Assembly (NCBI GenBank): GCA_052067355.1
Contig: JBQHQH010000007.1
Span: forward strand, 22,118-86,117
Reading direction: 5' to 3'
Length of the DNA: 64,000 bases
Source: CABMKH01 sp040797625
Lineage (GTDB): Bacteria; Bacillota; Clostridia; Tissierellales; Tissierellaceae
Part shown: one piece after another, positions 16,809 through 25,213 of the stretch
Layout: every line of letters starts with the position of its first letter
Position numbering within the stretch: position 1 is the stretch's first letter
Program-made: the position numbers and the translations under genes
Notes under the pieces: generated by a model
Told to the model about the DNA's origin: nothing
The model's database searches: none
Seen by the model: only the letters and a program-made list of their open reading frames with translations

Positions 16809-18260
16809 ATGAGAGACTATGATAAGTTGATATTTGAATTATCAAAATCAGGTAGAAAAGCATATAGACTTCCACCATTAGATATAGAAGATAGAGATAT
16901 TAGTGAATTTATTCCTAAAGAGTTTATCAATGAAGAAGAGTTAGATTTACCAGAAGTAAATGAAGTTGAGGTAATTAGGCATTATACAAATATTTCCAAT
17001 AAGAATTATGGACTAGATACCGGATTTTATCCATTAGGCTCATGTACTATGAAGTATAATCCAAAGATAAATGAAGATATATGCAGACTAGATGGATTTG
17101 CCAATATACATCCATTACAAGATGAAGATTCTGTTCAAGGAGCATTACAACTTATGTACGGATTACAGGAATCTTTAGCAGAAATAGCAGGAATGGATAA
17201 GATGAGTTTACAACCAGCAGCAGGAGCTCATGGAGAACTTACTTCTATTATGGTAATAAAGGCGTATCATGAAAAGAATGGGGACTTTAAGAGAGATAAG
17301 ATAATAGTTCCAGATTCAGCTCATGGTACAAATCCAGCCACTGCAGCTATGGCTGGTTATAAGATTGTAGAAGTAAAATCAACAGAAGAAGGTCTTGTAG
17401 ATGTAGAAGCTCTAAAGGAATTGGTGGGAGATGATACTGCTGGACTAATGCTTACAAATCCTAATACTTTAGGATTATTTGAAAAGGAAATCAAGGAAAT
17501 AGCCAAAGTAATTCATGATGCTGGCGGACAGGTATATTATGATGGAGCTAATGCTAATGCCATATTAGGTCATGCTAGACCGGGAGATATGGGATTTGAT
17601 GCGGTTCACTTTAATATTCATAAGACATTTTCTACACCACATGGTGGTGGGGGACCTGGATCTGGACCTATAGGAGTAAAAAAACATTTAGAAGAGTTTT
17701 TACCAGTTCCTATAGTAGAAAAAGATGGAGATAGATATTTTCTAGACTATGATCATCCAGATTCTATAGGAAAGGTCAAAGATTTTTATGGACATTTTGG
17801 CATACTTGTTAGGGCATATACCTATATTTTGACTATGGGCAGAGATGGACTTAAAAAAGCTTCTGAAATGGCAGTATTAAATGCAAACTATCTATTGAGT
17901 AGATTAAAAGATGACTATTATCTTCCAATAGATGCTATTTATAAACATGAATTTGTACTTGGCGGTTTAAAGGGAGATTTAATGGAGGCAACTACATTAG
18001 ATGTAGCTAAGAGATTATTAGATTTTGGATTCCATCCACCAACAGTGTATTTCCCACTTATTATTAGAGAAGCACTTATGATTGAACCAACAGAAACTGA
18101 AAGTAAGGAAACTTTAGATTCATTTGCTGATGCCATGATAAAGATTGCAGAAGAGGCTAGGACAAATGTAGAGATTCTAAAAGAGGCTCCACATAAAACT
18201 GGTGTCAGAAGACCGGATGAAATAAAGGCAGCTAGGAATCCAGTATTAAAATATGATTAA
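16809..18260 (+). CDS. gcvPB: Glycine dehydrogenase (decarboxylating) subunit 2
   Basis: A 483-residue beta subunit. The PLP-binding lysine is in FNIHKTFSTPHGGGGPGSGP; other signatures are GFYPLGSCTMKYNPKIN, DSAHGTNPATAAMAGY and the C-terminal FHPPTVYFPLIIREALMIEP. GGAGGGGATATAGT precedes the ATG. Last gene of the operon, followed by a terminator. No gcvL (dihydrolipoyl dehydrogenase) or lipoate ligase lies here, so the cell must supply these from elsewhere. Confidence 0.97.
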   Translation: MRDYDKLIFELSKSGRKAYRLPPLDIEDRDISEFIPKEFINEEELDLPEVNEVEVIRHYTNISNKNYGLDTGFYPLGSCTMKYNPKINEDICRLDGFANIHPLQDEDSVQGALQLMYGLQESLAEIAGMDKMSLQPAAGAHGELTSIMVIKAYHEKNGDFKRDKIIVPDSAHGTNPATAAMAGYKIVEVKSTEEGLVDVEALKELVGDDTAGLMLTNPNTLGLFEKEIKEIAKVIHDAGGQVYYDGANANAILGHARPGDMGFDAVHFNIHKTFSTPHGGGGPGSGPIGVKKHLEEFLPVPIVEKDGDRYFLDYDHPDSIGKVKDFYGHFGILVRAYTYILTMGRDGLKKASEMAVLNANYLLSRLKDDYYLPIDAIYKHEFVLGGLKGDLMEATTLDVAKRLLDFGFHPPTVYFPLIIREALMIEPTETESKETLDSFADAMIKIAEEARTNVEILKEAPHKTGVRRPDEIKAARNPVLKYD

Positions 18261-18261
18261 G

Positions 18262-18288
18262 AGAAGATAGCTTAGGCTATCTTCTTCT
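18262..18288 (+). terminator. Rho-independent terminator of the gcv operon
   Basis: AGAAGATAGC-TTAG-GCTATCTTCT followed by TCT, right after gcvPB. The T-run is short but the stem is perfect. Confidence 0.7.
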
Positions 18289-18307
18289 AACTATAAAGGA
18301 GAAAAGT

Positions 18308-18922
18308 ATGAACAAGAAAATACACATAGGGATAATAGGGTTCATGATGGCAATATTTTTTATAATAGGATTTATGGTAAAAGATACAGCAGAGGAAATT
18401 TTGTTTGATATTTCAATACTTGAGTTTTTACATAGTGGCACGAGTCCAATTGTATTTAAGATAATGAAGTTTATATCTTTCATAGGTTCAGGGAAATTCC
18501 TATTACCAATAATTGGAGTAATCGTCCTTTATTTGATAATAAAGAAGAAATACTATATAGCAAAATTGTTGTTGGCTGGTACCATAGGAAGCTATTCTGT
18601 AAATTTTATACTAAAAATATTATTTCATAGGATAAGACCTATAGAATTTTTTCGAGTAAACCAATCAGGCTATAGTTTTCCCAGTGGACACTCTATGGTC
18701 TCTATGAGTATGTATTTGATGATAGCATATATCTTAACTAGGGATGAAGATGATCTAAAGAAAAAGAGATTTTTATATGTATTAAGTATTATCTTAGTAC
18801 TATTGATGGGATTTAGTAGACTATATTTAGGAGTCCACTGGCCTACAGATGTCATTGGAGGATATATTGTAGGATATATAGTTTATTATATAAGCATAAG
18901 AATTATAAAAGAAAATAATTAA
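18308..18922 (+). CDS. PAP2-family membrane phosphatase
   Basis: A 204-residue protein with five or six membrane segments. The three phosphatase motifs are present: KILFHRIRPIE, the PSGHSMVS block, and SRLYLGVHWPTDVIGG. Such enzymes remove phosphate from lipid phosphates, for example undecaprenyl pyrophosphate or phosphatidylglycerophosphate, at the membrane surface; the substrate is not readable from sequence. AAAGGAGAAAAGT precedes the ATG, 20 bp after the gcv terminator. Confidence 0.9.
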   Translation: MNKKIHIGIIGFMMAIFFIIGFMVKDTAEEILFDISILEFLHSGTSPIVFKIMKFISFIGSGKFLLPIIGVIVLYLIIKKKYYIAKLLLAGTIGSYSVNFILKILFHRIRPIEFFRVNQSGYSFPSGHSMVSMSMYLMIAYILTRDEDDLKKKRFLYVLSIILVLLMGFSRLYLGVHWPTDVIGGYIVGYIVYYISIRIIKENN

Positions 18923-18988
18923 ATCTTACACCTTGTACCCCTCTTTAGCATATTGTAAAGTACGATTACAATTTTAGGAGGGGATCTT

Positions 18989-20284
18989 GTGAATGTATTA
19001 CATTATATTTTTATGATATTCACTATATTGATACTTGTAATTATGGTGAGAAAGAGAGACACCACTTTAATATGTATAATTGGTATATTTATGTTGGGAA
19101 TAGTTGGAACATCTTCAATATACCAAGGAGTAATGGGTATATTCAATAGCTTTATATTTGCAATTGTAGAGCTAATAGGAACTATACTCATAATATCAAT
19201 AATAGTATCTATGAGTACTATTCTAAACAAGACAGGGGTCAGTGAGATAATGATATCTCCATTTACTAAATTTATTAAGACACCTACTCTTGCTTATTGG
19301 ATTATAGGAATTCTTATGATGACTATATCGTGGTTTTTTTGGCCTTCACCTGCAGTAGCCCTTATAGGTGCAGTAATGCTTCCAGTAGCTATGGAAGTGG
19401 GATTGCCGGCTTTAGCAGTAGCTATGATAATGAATTTATTTGGTCATGGAATAGCATTGTCAGGAGATTTTATCATTCAAGGAGCACCTAAGATAACTGC
19501 AGATGCTGCAGGCGTATATGTTGGAGATCTGATATCAGCTAGTATTCCCTTAGTATTTGTAATGGGAATCACAACTACTGTAGCTGCTTTTATAATATTA
19601 AAAAAGGATTTAAAGAGTGGAAAGCTTAAAGTAGAAGATAGGACAGTTGAAGTAAAAAAAGAAGAGGATGAGTTAAAAGATGTATTGAGTTTAAGTACTA
19701 AAAAGAAACTTTCCATATTAGTTCCACTATTATTTGCGTTAGACGTGTGCATAATGCTTATAGCAAATCTACGTGGTGGTGATGCCACAGCATTAGTAGG
19801 TGGTACGGCCATATTTATATTGATTTTAGTATCATTACTAGTTCATAAAAATAAGGGATTAGAAGAGATTACAAAATACTTGGTAACTGGATTTAAATTT
19901 GGATTTGAGATATTTGGACCAGTAATTCCAGTAGCAGCATTTTTCTATTTGGGAGGAGAAGGCTTTTCAAGTGTTATAGGAGATTTTTTACCAGCAGGAT
20001 CTCAGGGAATTGTAAATGATCTAGGATTGGCATTGGCCAATGCAGTACCTTTAAATGAAGGAGTGGGAGCAGCTACTTTAACAATAGTAGGATCTATAAC
20101 AGGATTAGATGGATCAGGATTTTCAGGTTTGGCTTTAGCAGGTTCTGTAGCTAGACTATTTGGTGCAGCTATAGGAAGAGGAGTAACTACTCTTGCAGCG
20201 CTGGGGCAAATAGGCGCAATTTGGATAGGAGGAGGTACTTTAATAGATACCCTTGGGATAGGCATAATTAAGTCACAAGGGTAA
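18989..20284 (+). pseudogene. Multi-pass transporter gene cut by prophage insertion (5' portion)
   Basis: GTG start after AGGAGGGG. It encodes 431 residues with about ten hydrophobic segments and Gly-rich re-entrant-like stretches (LNEGVGAATLTIVGSITGLD), consistent with an ion-transporter or CitM/DcuC-like carrier; substrate unknown. Codon 418 lies at the att core. Beyond it the frame reads IDTLGIGIIKSQG and stops inside the integrase end. The original C-terminus, L-IPWAVIPAAAICGVDSFE and on to GIFLI (43 residues), is found at 63747-63878. The uninterrupted gene would encode 460 residues. In the lysogen the protein lacks its last membrane segment. Confidence 0.85.
20226..20241. other. attL core
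   Basis: TAGGAGGAGGTACTTT is shared with 63733-63748. With flanks, 21 of 23 positions agree (TTGGRTAGG...TTTRAT). The core lies inside the transporter reading frame and the adjacent serine recombinase gene fits a serine-integrase site. Confidence 0.85.
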
Positions 20285-21779
20285 TTTTAGCGGTATTTGC
20301 AGCCTTATCAAAAGTAATCTTTTCTATTATAGTTCTTATCAGTTTCCTTTTTTCTTCAATCTCAACATCGTCCAGAGAATTAAATAATTGAATCGAGTTA
20401 TATAATTCATTAATTCGTTCATCTTTAGTTTTGTTATTGGACTCTAAGTTCTCATATAAAAGCAGTTCTTTTTGTAGTTTTTTATTATCAATTGTTAACT
20501 CTTCAATTTTATTAATAATAACTCCAGCAGCATCATTCGATATCAATGCCAGTTTATCAGTCAGGTTATTTATTTGTGAATTATTATTCTTGATCCTACT
20601 CTTAATAGATTTAATCTTTTTCTCATAGTTTTTTTCGCTAGACTGTTCTAAATACTCATCTATTAAGTTTTTATTTGTCCCCATAACTTTCAGTTTATCT
20701 TCTATACTCTTTTCTAGTTCTTTTACCTTTACCATTCCATTAGTACAAGATGACTTTCTCTTTCGATTACTACATCTAAAAGAATATACTTTAGTTCCAT
20801 CTACTCTTATATAAGATTGTTCAACAAACATATTAGCACCGCATATAGCACATTTTACTAATGTATTTAAATAGCTATGATTACTTTCCTTAGGCCTTGG
20901 ATCTATACTATTTTTTTCAAGCATTTCTTGAGTTTGAATCCAAATATCCTCATCAACAATTGGAGCGTGAATACTTGTTGCGGCAATATATCCTTTAATA
21001 TTCCATTGCTTTTTATTCTTTACTTTGGGTCGTTTTCCATATGTTAAATAGCCTTTTCCGTTTGGTTCGCCAAAGACATTCAGACCTTTTAGTTTTAAGT
21101 ACTTATGTACTTTTTCACTAGATCCTACATATACAGGAGAGGACAACATATCTGAGATACTAGCTATATTTATATTAAAGGTTCTAGATACTTCGTTTAA
21201 AGAGTGACATTCCATATAGGAGCTAAAGATATTCTTTACAAGCTTTTTCTTGGTTTCATCTATAGTTAAATATGTACCGTTATTTTTTTTTACAGATTTA
21301 TACCCAAGTGGTGGATTTCCACCAGTCCATCGGCCTTGTTTGGCCAATGTAATCATGTTATCCGTAACTCTTTGTTGAATATTAGCTCGTTCCATCTCAG
21401 CTACAGACGCTAAAATATTCATGACAAATTTACCAGCTGGGGTGGTTGGATCTGCCCCTTCTGTTACACTTACTAATGGGATATTGTATTTTTCAAAATC
21501 ACTTACAAGATTTATAAAATCAACCATATTTCTGCTTATTCTGTCAATTTTATATACAACAACTATGTCAAATTCATTATTATGTATTTTGTTTCTCATT
21601 CTAATGAAATCGGGTCTATCTATATTACTACCACTAAACCCCTCATCTATAAATACTTCAAAGGTACATTCTTCTCTTTTAAAATAGTCCTTGCAGGCTT
21701 CAACTTGCATTTTTATACTCTCACTTTCTTCAGAGTATATACTTCTTCTAGCATAAATTGCAATCCTTTTTAAACCCAT
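20268..21779 (-). CDS. int: Large serine recombinase (phage integrase)
   Basis: A 503-residue protein. The resolvase/invertase catalytic domain fills residues 1-150: IAIYARRSIYSEESESIKMQ with the nucleophilic serine, VYKIDRISRNMVDF and AEMERANIQQRV. The recombinase domain starts near residue 160 (GGNPPLGYK). A zinc ribbon has CAICG and CSNRKRKSSC. A coiled coil near residues 370-450 (INNLTDKLALISND) is typical of serine integrases and controls directionality. Its stop lies 26 bp from attL. Its start overlaps the preceding protease stop by one base, so it is expressed in the leftward lysogeny operon. No recombination directionality factor was recognised. Confidence 0.95.
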   Translation of the reverse strand: MGLKRIAIYARRSIYSEESESIKMQVEACKDYFKREECTFEVFIDEGFSGSNIDRPDFIRMRNKIHNNEFDIVVVYKIDRISRNMVDFINLVSDFEKYNIPLVSVTEGADPTTPAGKFVMNILASVAEMERANIQQRVTDNMITLAKQGRWTGGNPPLGYKSVKKNNGTYLTIDETKKKLVKNIFSSYMECHSLNEVSRTFNINIASISDMLSSPVYVGSSEKVHKYLKLKGLNVFGEPNGKGYLTYGKRPKVKNKKQWNIKGYIAATSIHAPIVDEDIWIQTQEMLEKNSIDPRPKESNHSYLNTLVKCAICGANMFVEQSYIRVDGTKVYSFRCSNRKRKSSCTNGMVKVKELEKSIEDKLKVMGTNKNLIDEYLEQSSEKNYEKKIKSIKSRIKNNNSQINNLTDKLALISNDAAGVIINKIEELTIDNKKLQKELLLYENLESNNKTKDERINELYNSIQLFNSLDDVEIEEKRKLIRTIIEKITFDKAANTAKITLVT

Positions 21780-22231
21780 TAAATCACATCCTCATACTTT
21801 AACATCAGCAATTCTTTTGTGACATTTAATAAACTAGCCACATAATTCATTGTTTCTCCCTCATGAATTATTACATTATCTTCTATTAATAATTCAGCTG
21901 CAAACTTATTAGCTTCAACTTCATACCTGTCTTTTACTAGTAGATGATTTTCTGTATAATAACTAGTTGTTAAGTCAGTATGAAGTATTAAATGGCCTAA
22001 TTCATGAGCTATAACTATTCTCTCTTCTTCATAAGATAGTTGGTCTGAAATGAAAATAAATTCATCACCAAAGATATTTCTTATAAACCTACCTTTGACA
22101 TTTGACTTAAATTCTTTTCTAATTAAAGTTACATCCAATTGATCTAATAGCTCATAAATGTTTCTAGTTGAATAAACTTCTATTAAACCTTCGACAATAT
22201 CTTTTATCCAAGTCATGAACTCATCCCCCAC
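21779..22231 (-). CDS. ImmA/IrrE-family metallopeptidase
   Basis: A 150-residue protein with the zinc-protease motif HELGHLILH (residues about 90-98) and a downstream EANKFAAELL glutamate. This is the ImmA/IrrE (DUF955) family. In ICEBs1 and many prophages ImmA cuts the neighbouring XRE repressor after DNA damage. Here it follows the repressor gene, fitting that pairing, so induction may be by proteolysis. A second ATG five codons downstream is also possible. Confidence 0.9.
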   Translation of the reverse strand: MGDEFMTWIKDIVEGLIEVYSTRNIYELLDQLDVTLIRKEFKSNVKGRFIRNIFGDEFIFISDQLSYEEERIVIAHELGHLILHTDLTTSYYTENHLLVKDRYEVEANKFAAELLIEDNVIIHEGETMNYVASLLNVTKELLMLKYEDVI

Positions 22232-22246
22232 ATCCTTTGAAAACGC

Positions 22247-22675
22247 CTATTTTCTTTTTCTTTTTTCTACAGATAATTTCATAGCTAATAACATATCATT
22301 TGCTAGATCTAATATTTCTTCTTCGGTCATAGTATTTAAATCATAACCACCATATGCCATTAATGTTGGTTGAATAAGTATAAATTTAATAGCTTCCTCT
22401 GGAGAATCAATAGATTCTAATGATTCTATTAATTTTACCTGCTTGGCTAATTCGCCATTTTGGTTGTATTCATCATCCCACTTTTCTGCCAATAAACTGT
22501 CTACAGTTACATTTAAAGCATTAGCTAATTTAGATAATGTTTCACTCTTAGGATTTTTTGCCTTTCCTGTTTCTATTTCCGAAATTGTACTTTGCCCCAC
22601 CCCTGATTTTTTAGATAGATCTTTGATTGTCATATTGTAACTATCTCTCAACTCTTTAATTCTCTTACCTAACAT
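22247..22675 (-). CDS. XRE-family phage repressor (ImmR/CI-like)
   Basis: A 142-residue protein. N-terminal helix-turn-helix: LGKRIKELRDSYNMTIKDLS, KKSGVGQSTISEIETGKAKN, TLSKLANALNVTVDSLL. The C-terminal half is acidic and may contain the cleavage or dimer region. It is transcribed leftward, away from the early operon, with the 260-bp operator region between. Probably the lysogeny-maintenance repressor, acting on the CGGTTA-type palindromes upstream. Confidence 0.9.
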   Translation of the reverse strand: MLGKRIKELRDSYNMTIKDLSKKSGVGQSTISEIETGKAKNPKSETLSKLANALNVTVDSLLAEKWDDEYNQNGELAKQVKLIESLESIDSPEEAIKFILIQPTLMAYGGYDLNTMTEEEILDLANDMLLAMKLSVEKRKRK

Positions 22676-22841
22676 ATTAACAATCCCTTTCTATTATTCA
22701 TATATTCTGTAATTTGTTCGGTGTACAGGATAATTATATCATTATTTATTCGGGAAGGCAAATAAAAAATCAAAGAAAAATCAAGAATTATTGAGAAATG
22801 CTTAGAATTTCAAGCTTATATGGCTTCAATCGATGAATTTC

Positions 22842-22856
22842 ATCGGTTAACCGAAT
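22842..22856. promoter_or_regulatory. Candidate repressor operator O1
   Basis: ATCGGTTAACCGAAT contains the perfect 10-bp palindrome CGGTTAACCG in the divergent region between the repressor and the early genes. Confidence 0.6.
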
Positions 22857-22865
22857 TAAGTGAGT

Positions 22866-22894
22866 TTGAATATTCGGTATGGTGAATATATAAT
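22866..22894 (+). promoter_or_regulatory. Early rightward promoter
   Basis: TTGAAT (22866-22871), a 17-bp spacer, then TATAAT (22889-22894). The spacer holds TTCGGTATGGTGAA, an imperfect version of the operator, so repressor binding would block RNA polymerase. Confidence 0.7.
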
Positions 22895-22903
22895 ATAATC
22901 ATA

Positions 22904-22917
22904 ATCGGTTAGCCGAA
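22904..22917. promoter_or_regulatory. Candidate repressor operator O2
   Basis: TCGGTTAGCCGA is an 11-of-12 match to a palindrome and overlaps the expected transcription start of the early promoter. Same half-site (CGGTTA) as at 22842. Confidence 0.6.
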
Positions 22918-22936
22918 CAAGTGGGGGGTGAGAAAC

Positions 22937-23158
22937 TTGGAAAACAATATGTTGATATATGTAAGAAAGTTAAAGGCTAAGGGATTTACAGTAACTGACA
23001 TTATCGAAAAATCAAAAGTAGGAAGAACTACATTTTATGACATTATGAGAGGTAAACAGATACCTAAAATAGACACTGCAGTTGCTATTTCTCGGGCATT
23101 ACAAGCAGACATCAAAGAGGTTTTTCCTCAACTGAAAGGAGGTTTTAAAGTTGATTAA
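22937..23158 (+). CDS. Small XRE-family regulator (Cro-like)
   Basis: TTG at 22937 is preferred because GGGGTGAG ends 4 bp upstream; a GTG at 22928 lies inside that ribosome site. The 73-residue product has a helix-turn-helix: FTVTDIIEKSKVGRTTFYDI, MRGKQIPKIDTAVAISRALQ. As first gene of the early operon, opposite the repressor, it probably acts as a Cro-like antagonist or early regulator. Confidence 0.8.
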   Translation: MENNMLIYVRKLKAKGFTVTDIIEKSKVGRTTFYDIMRGKQIPKIDTAVAISRALQADIKEVFPQLKGGFKVD

Positions 23159-23363
23159 ATTAAAAGATACAAGCCATGGGCCAGTAGTAATATTAGCAAA
23201 AAAAGAATTTTTACTATCAAATCCTAGCTCCATAAATAAATGCAATGAGTGTTTAAAAAGTTTAGAAACAGGACTTCAAATTAAATTTGAGAACTTTAAT
23301 CAATATGTTGCTTTGCTTAAATTGATAGCAGTAAAATTAAGAATTCCATTTTTAATAGAATAG
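23151..23363 (+). CDS. Early phage protein of unknown function (70 aa)
   Basis: TTG start 8 bp after AAAGGAGGT, overlapping the previous gene by 8 bases. Contains NKCNECLKSLETGLQIKFEN with a CxxC pair. No family recognised. Position suggests a small early regulatory or host-takeover protein. Confidence 0.6.
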   Translation: MIKLKDTSHGPVVILAKKEFLLSNPSSINKCNECLKSLETGLQIKFENFNQYVALLKLIAVKLRIPFLIE

Positions 23364-23406
23364 GACAAATTTAGTTAAACATAAGATTTATCAAGGGGTG
23401 AGGAGG

Positions 23407-23544
23407 ATGGCAAAGAAAAGAGAACCCATAAAAGTAATAATAGTTAATCCTGAGGCAATACCAATTGCACGAGATAGATTGACTTTAGGATTAATAAAGA
23501 TACAAGAGAAACGTTTGAAAGAAAAAGAACTTGCTAAAGTATAA
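23407..23544 (+). CDS. Small early phage protein (45 aa)
   Basis: ATG directly after GAGGAGG. Reads MAKKREPIKVIIVNPEAIPI then ARDRLTLGLIKIQEKRLKEK. Basic, helical C-terminus. Similar tiny genes are common in clostridial prophage early regions; function unknown. Confidence 0.55.
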   Translation: MAKKREPIKVIIVNPEAIPIARDRLTLGLIKIQEKRLKEKELAKV

Positions 23545-23590
23545 CTTTTAAAAAGCTAAAGATAAATTTAGTCAGTAAGGATGTGATCTA

Positions 23591-23722
23591 ATGATAGAAA
23601 TCATAGAAAAGATAGTCTTTAGCAACATCAACGGAGTAATCGTGATACCCATACTAGCGTGGGTGATATACACAATCTTAGGACAAGCAGTTGAGACTAT
23701 AGAAATTTTTAAGGAGGTGTAA
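23591..23722 (+). CDS. Small membrane peptide (43 aa)
   Basis: ATG preceded by AAGGATGTGATCTA, a 16S-complementary site. A single hydrophobic stretch, GVIVIPILAWVIYTILGQAV, can span the membrane. Its last codons (AAGGAGGTG) double as the ribosome site of the next gene. Unknown function. Confidence 0.5.
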   Translation: MIEIIEKIVFSNINGVIVIPILAWVIYTILGQAVETIEIFKEV

Positions 23723-23725
23723 GAG

Positions 23726-23881
23726 ATGGATAAAAGCATTGATATTTATAAAAACGAAGATAAGGAATGCGAGTGCTGGAAGTGTGAATTAAAAGATACA
23801 TGTCAATATAGGGACAAGTATCAAAGATTGCCTAGAACAAACAATCCTGGAGCTTTAGGACTTTGTAAAAAATTAGATTGA
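23726..23881 (+). CDS. Small cysteine-rich protein (51 aa)
   Basis: ATG 3 bp after the previous stop, with AAGGAGGTG 5-7 bp upstream. Cysteines in ECECWKCELKDTC and GLCKK could bind a zinc ion. No known family; possibly a small DNA- or RNA-binding early protein. Confidence 0.55.
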   Translation: MDKSIDIYKNEDKECECWKCELKDTCQYRDKYQRLPRTNNPGALGLCKKLD

Positions 23882-23895
23882 GAGGAGGTGCAAGA

Positions 23896-23970
23896 GTGAG
23901 AGATTTAATCAAAGGATTAACATTAAGAAATTATATTAAAGCTCATTTAATTAAAAAATACAGGAGGTAA
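23896..23970 (+). CDS. Tiny basic ORF (24 aa), possibly a leader peptide
   Basis: GTG 5 bp after GGAGGTG, reading MRDLIKGLTLRNYIKAHLIK then KYRR. Its last codons AGG AGG TAA form the ribosome site of the helicase gene, so its translation may couple to that gene. It may simply be a coupling leader. Confidence 0.35.
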   Translation: MRDLIKGLTLRNYIKAHLIKKYRR

Positions 23971-23978
23971 AACAAATC

Positions 23979-25211
23979 ATAACGTTATATTCACATCAAA
24001 AGAAGGTACTAGAAGAAACTAAAAACTACAATAAAGTAGCATATTACCTTGATATGGGTTTGGGAAAGACATTTGTAGGTTCTGAAAAAATGAAAGAACT
24101 CAATACCAATCACAATTTAGTCATCTGCCAGAAGTCTAAAATTTCAGATTGGTACGAGCACTTCAAAACTTACTATGATTATAACATTATTGTTTACAAC
24201 AAACCAGTAGAAATTCCAAATAATAGTGTTGTAATCATCAACTATGACTTAGTTTGGAGAAGGCCAGAATTAATGGAATTGGAAGATTTTACATTAATGC
24301 TAGATGAAAGTTCAATGGCCAAGAATGAAAAGGCTAAAAGGACCAAATTTATTATGAAAATGAAAGCTAAAAACGTAATTCTACTATCGGGAACACCTAC
24401 AGGTGGTAAATATGAAGAACTGTGGTCCCAATGTAGACTCCTAGGTTGGAATATAAATAAGACTACTTATTGGGATCACTATATTAAGACAATTACACAA
24501 GATATAGGGGGATTTCCTTTAAAGATAGTAGTTGGCTATAAAAATGTAGACAGGCTCAAAAAGAAACTTAGACATCATGGGGCAATATTTATGAAAACAG
24601 AAGAAGTCTTTGATTTACCAGAACAAATACACAATGAAGTTAAAATTAAAAATACTAAAGAGTATACAAAGTTTAAGAAAGATAGAATTATAAAAATTGA
24701 GGATCAGGAACTAGTAGGAGATACAACACTAACTAAAATGTTATATGAAAGGCAACTATGTGGTCAGTATAACAAAAATAAATTATCGGCATTGGAGGAT
24801 CTCTTAGAGTCAACAGAAGATAGAGTAGTTATTTTCTACAACTTCAATGAGGAATATAGACAAATAAAAGAATTATGCAAGAAGTTAAATAAACCAGTAT
24901 CAACTATAAACGGCTCTATTAAGGATTTAAAGGACTTTAAGGACAAGTCCAATACAATTACTCTAGTTCAATATCAAGCAGGTGCTATGGGGCATAATTT
25001 ACAGTTAGCTAATAAACAAATATATTACACATTACCACTTAGTAGTGAATTATTTGAACAAAGCAAAAAGAGGATTCATAGAATTGGACAAGATAGAAGT
25101 TGTTTTTATTGGTATCTCATAATTGAGAAATCAATAGAAGAAAAGATATTTGAAACGTTAAAGCTTAGGAAAGATTTTACTGACAAGTTATTTGAAGAAG
25201 GGGAGGTCTAA
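23979..25211 (+). CDS. SNF2-family DEAD-like helicase, apparent non-AUG start
   Basis: Helicase motifs: LDMGLGKT (Walker A), MLDESS (DExx-type Walker B), LLSGTPTGG (III), VQYQAGAMGHNLQLANK (V) and QSKKRIHRIGQDR (VI), typical of phage SNF2 helicases that sit beside VRR-NUC genes. The first ATG (24054) falls inside motif I, which would start the protein at MGLGKT. The open frame continues upstream as ITLYSHQKKVLEETKNYNKV, the conserved Q-like motif. There is no ATG, GTG or TTG there; AGGAGGT at 23962-23968 points to ATC (23976) or ATA (23979) as start. About 410 residues; probably used in replication or recombination. Confidence 0.8.
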   Translation: MTLYSHQKKVLEETKNYNKVAYYLDMGLGKTFVGSEKMKELNTNHNLVICQKSKISDWYEHFKTYYDYNIIVYNKPVEIPNNSVVIINYDLVWRRPELMELEDFTLMLDESSMAKNEKAKRTKFIMKMKAKNVILLSGTPTGGKYEELWSQCRLLGWNINKTTYWDHYIKTITQDIGGFPLKIVVGYKNVDRLKKKLRHHGAIFMKTEEVFDLPEQIHNEVKIKNTKEYTKFKKDRIIKIEDQELVGDTTLTKMLYERQLCGQYNKNKLSALEDLLESTEDRVVIFYNFNEEYRQIKELCKKLNKPVSTINGSIKDLKDFKDKSNTITLVQYQAGAMGHNLQLANKQIYYTLPLSSELFEQSKKRIHRIGQDRSCFYWYLIIEKSIEEKIFETLKLRKDFTDKLFEEGEV

Positions 25212-25213
25212 AG

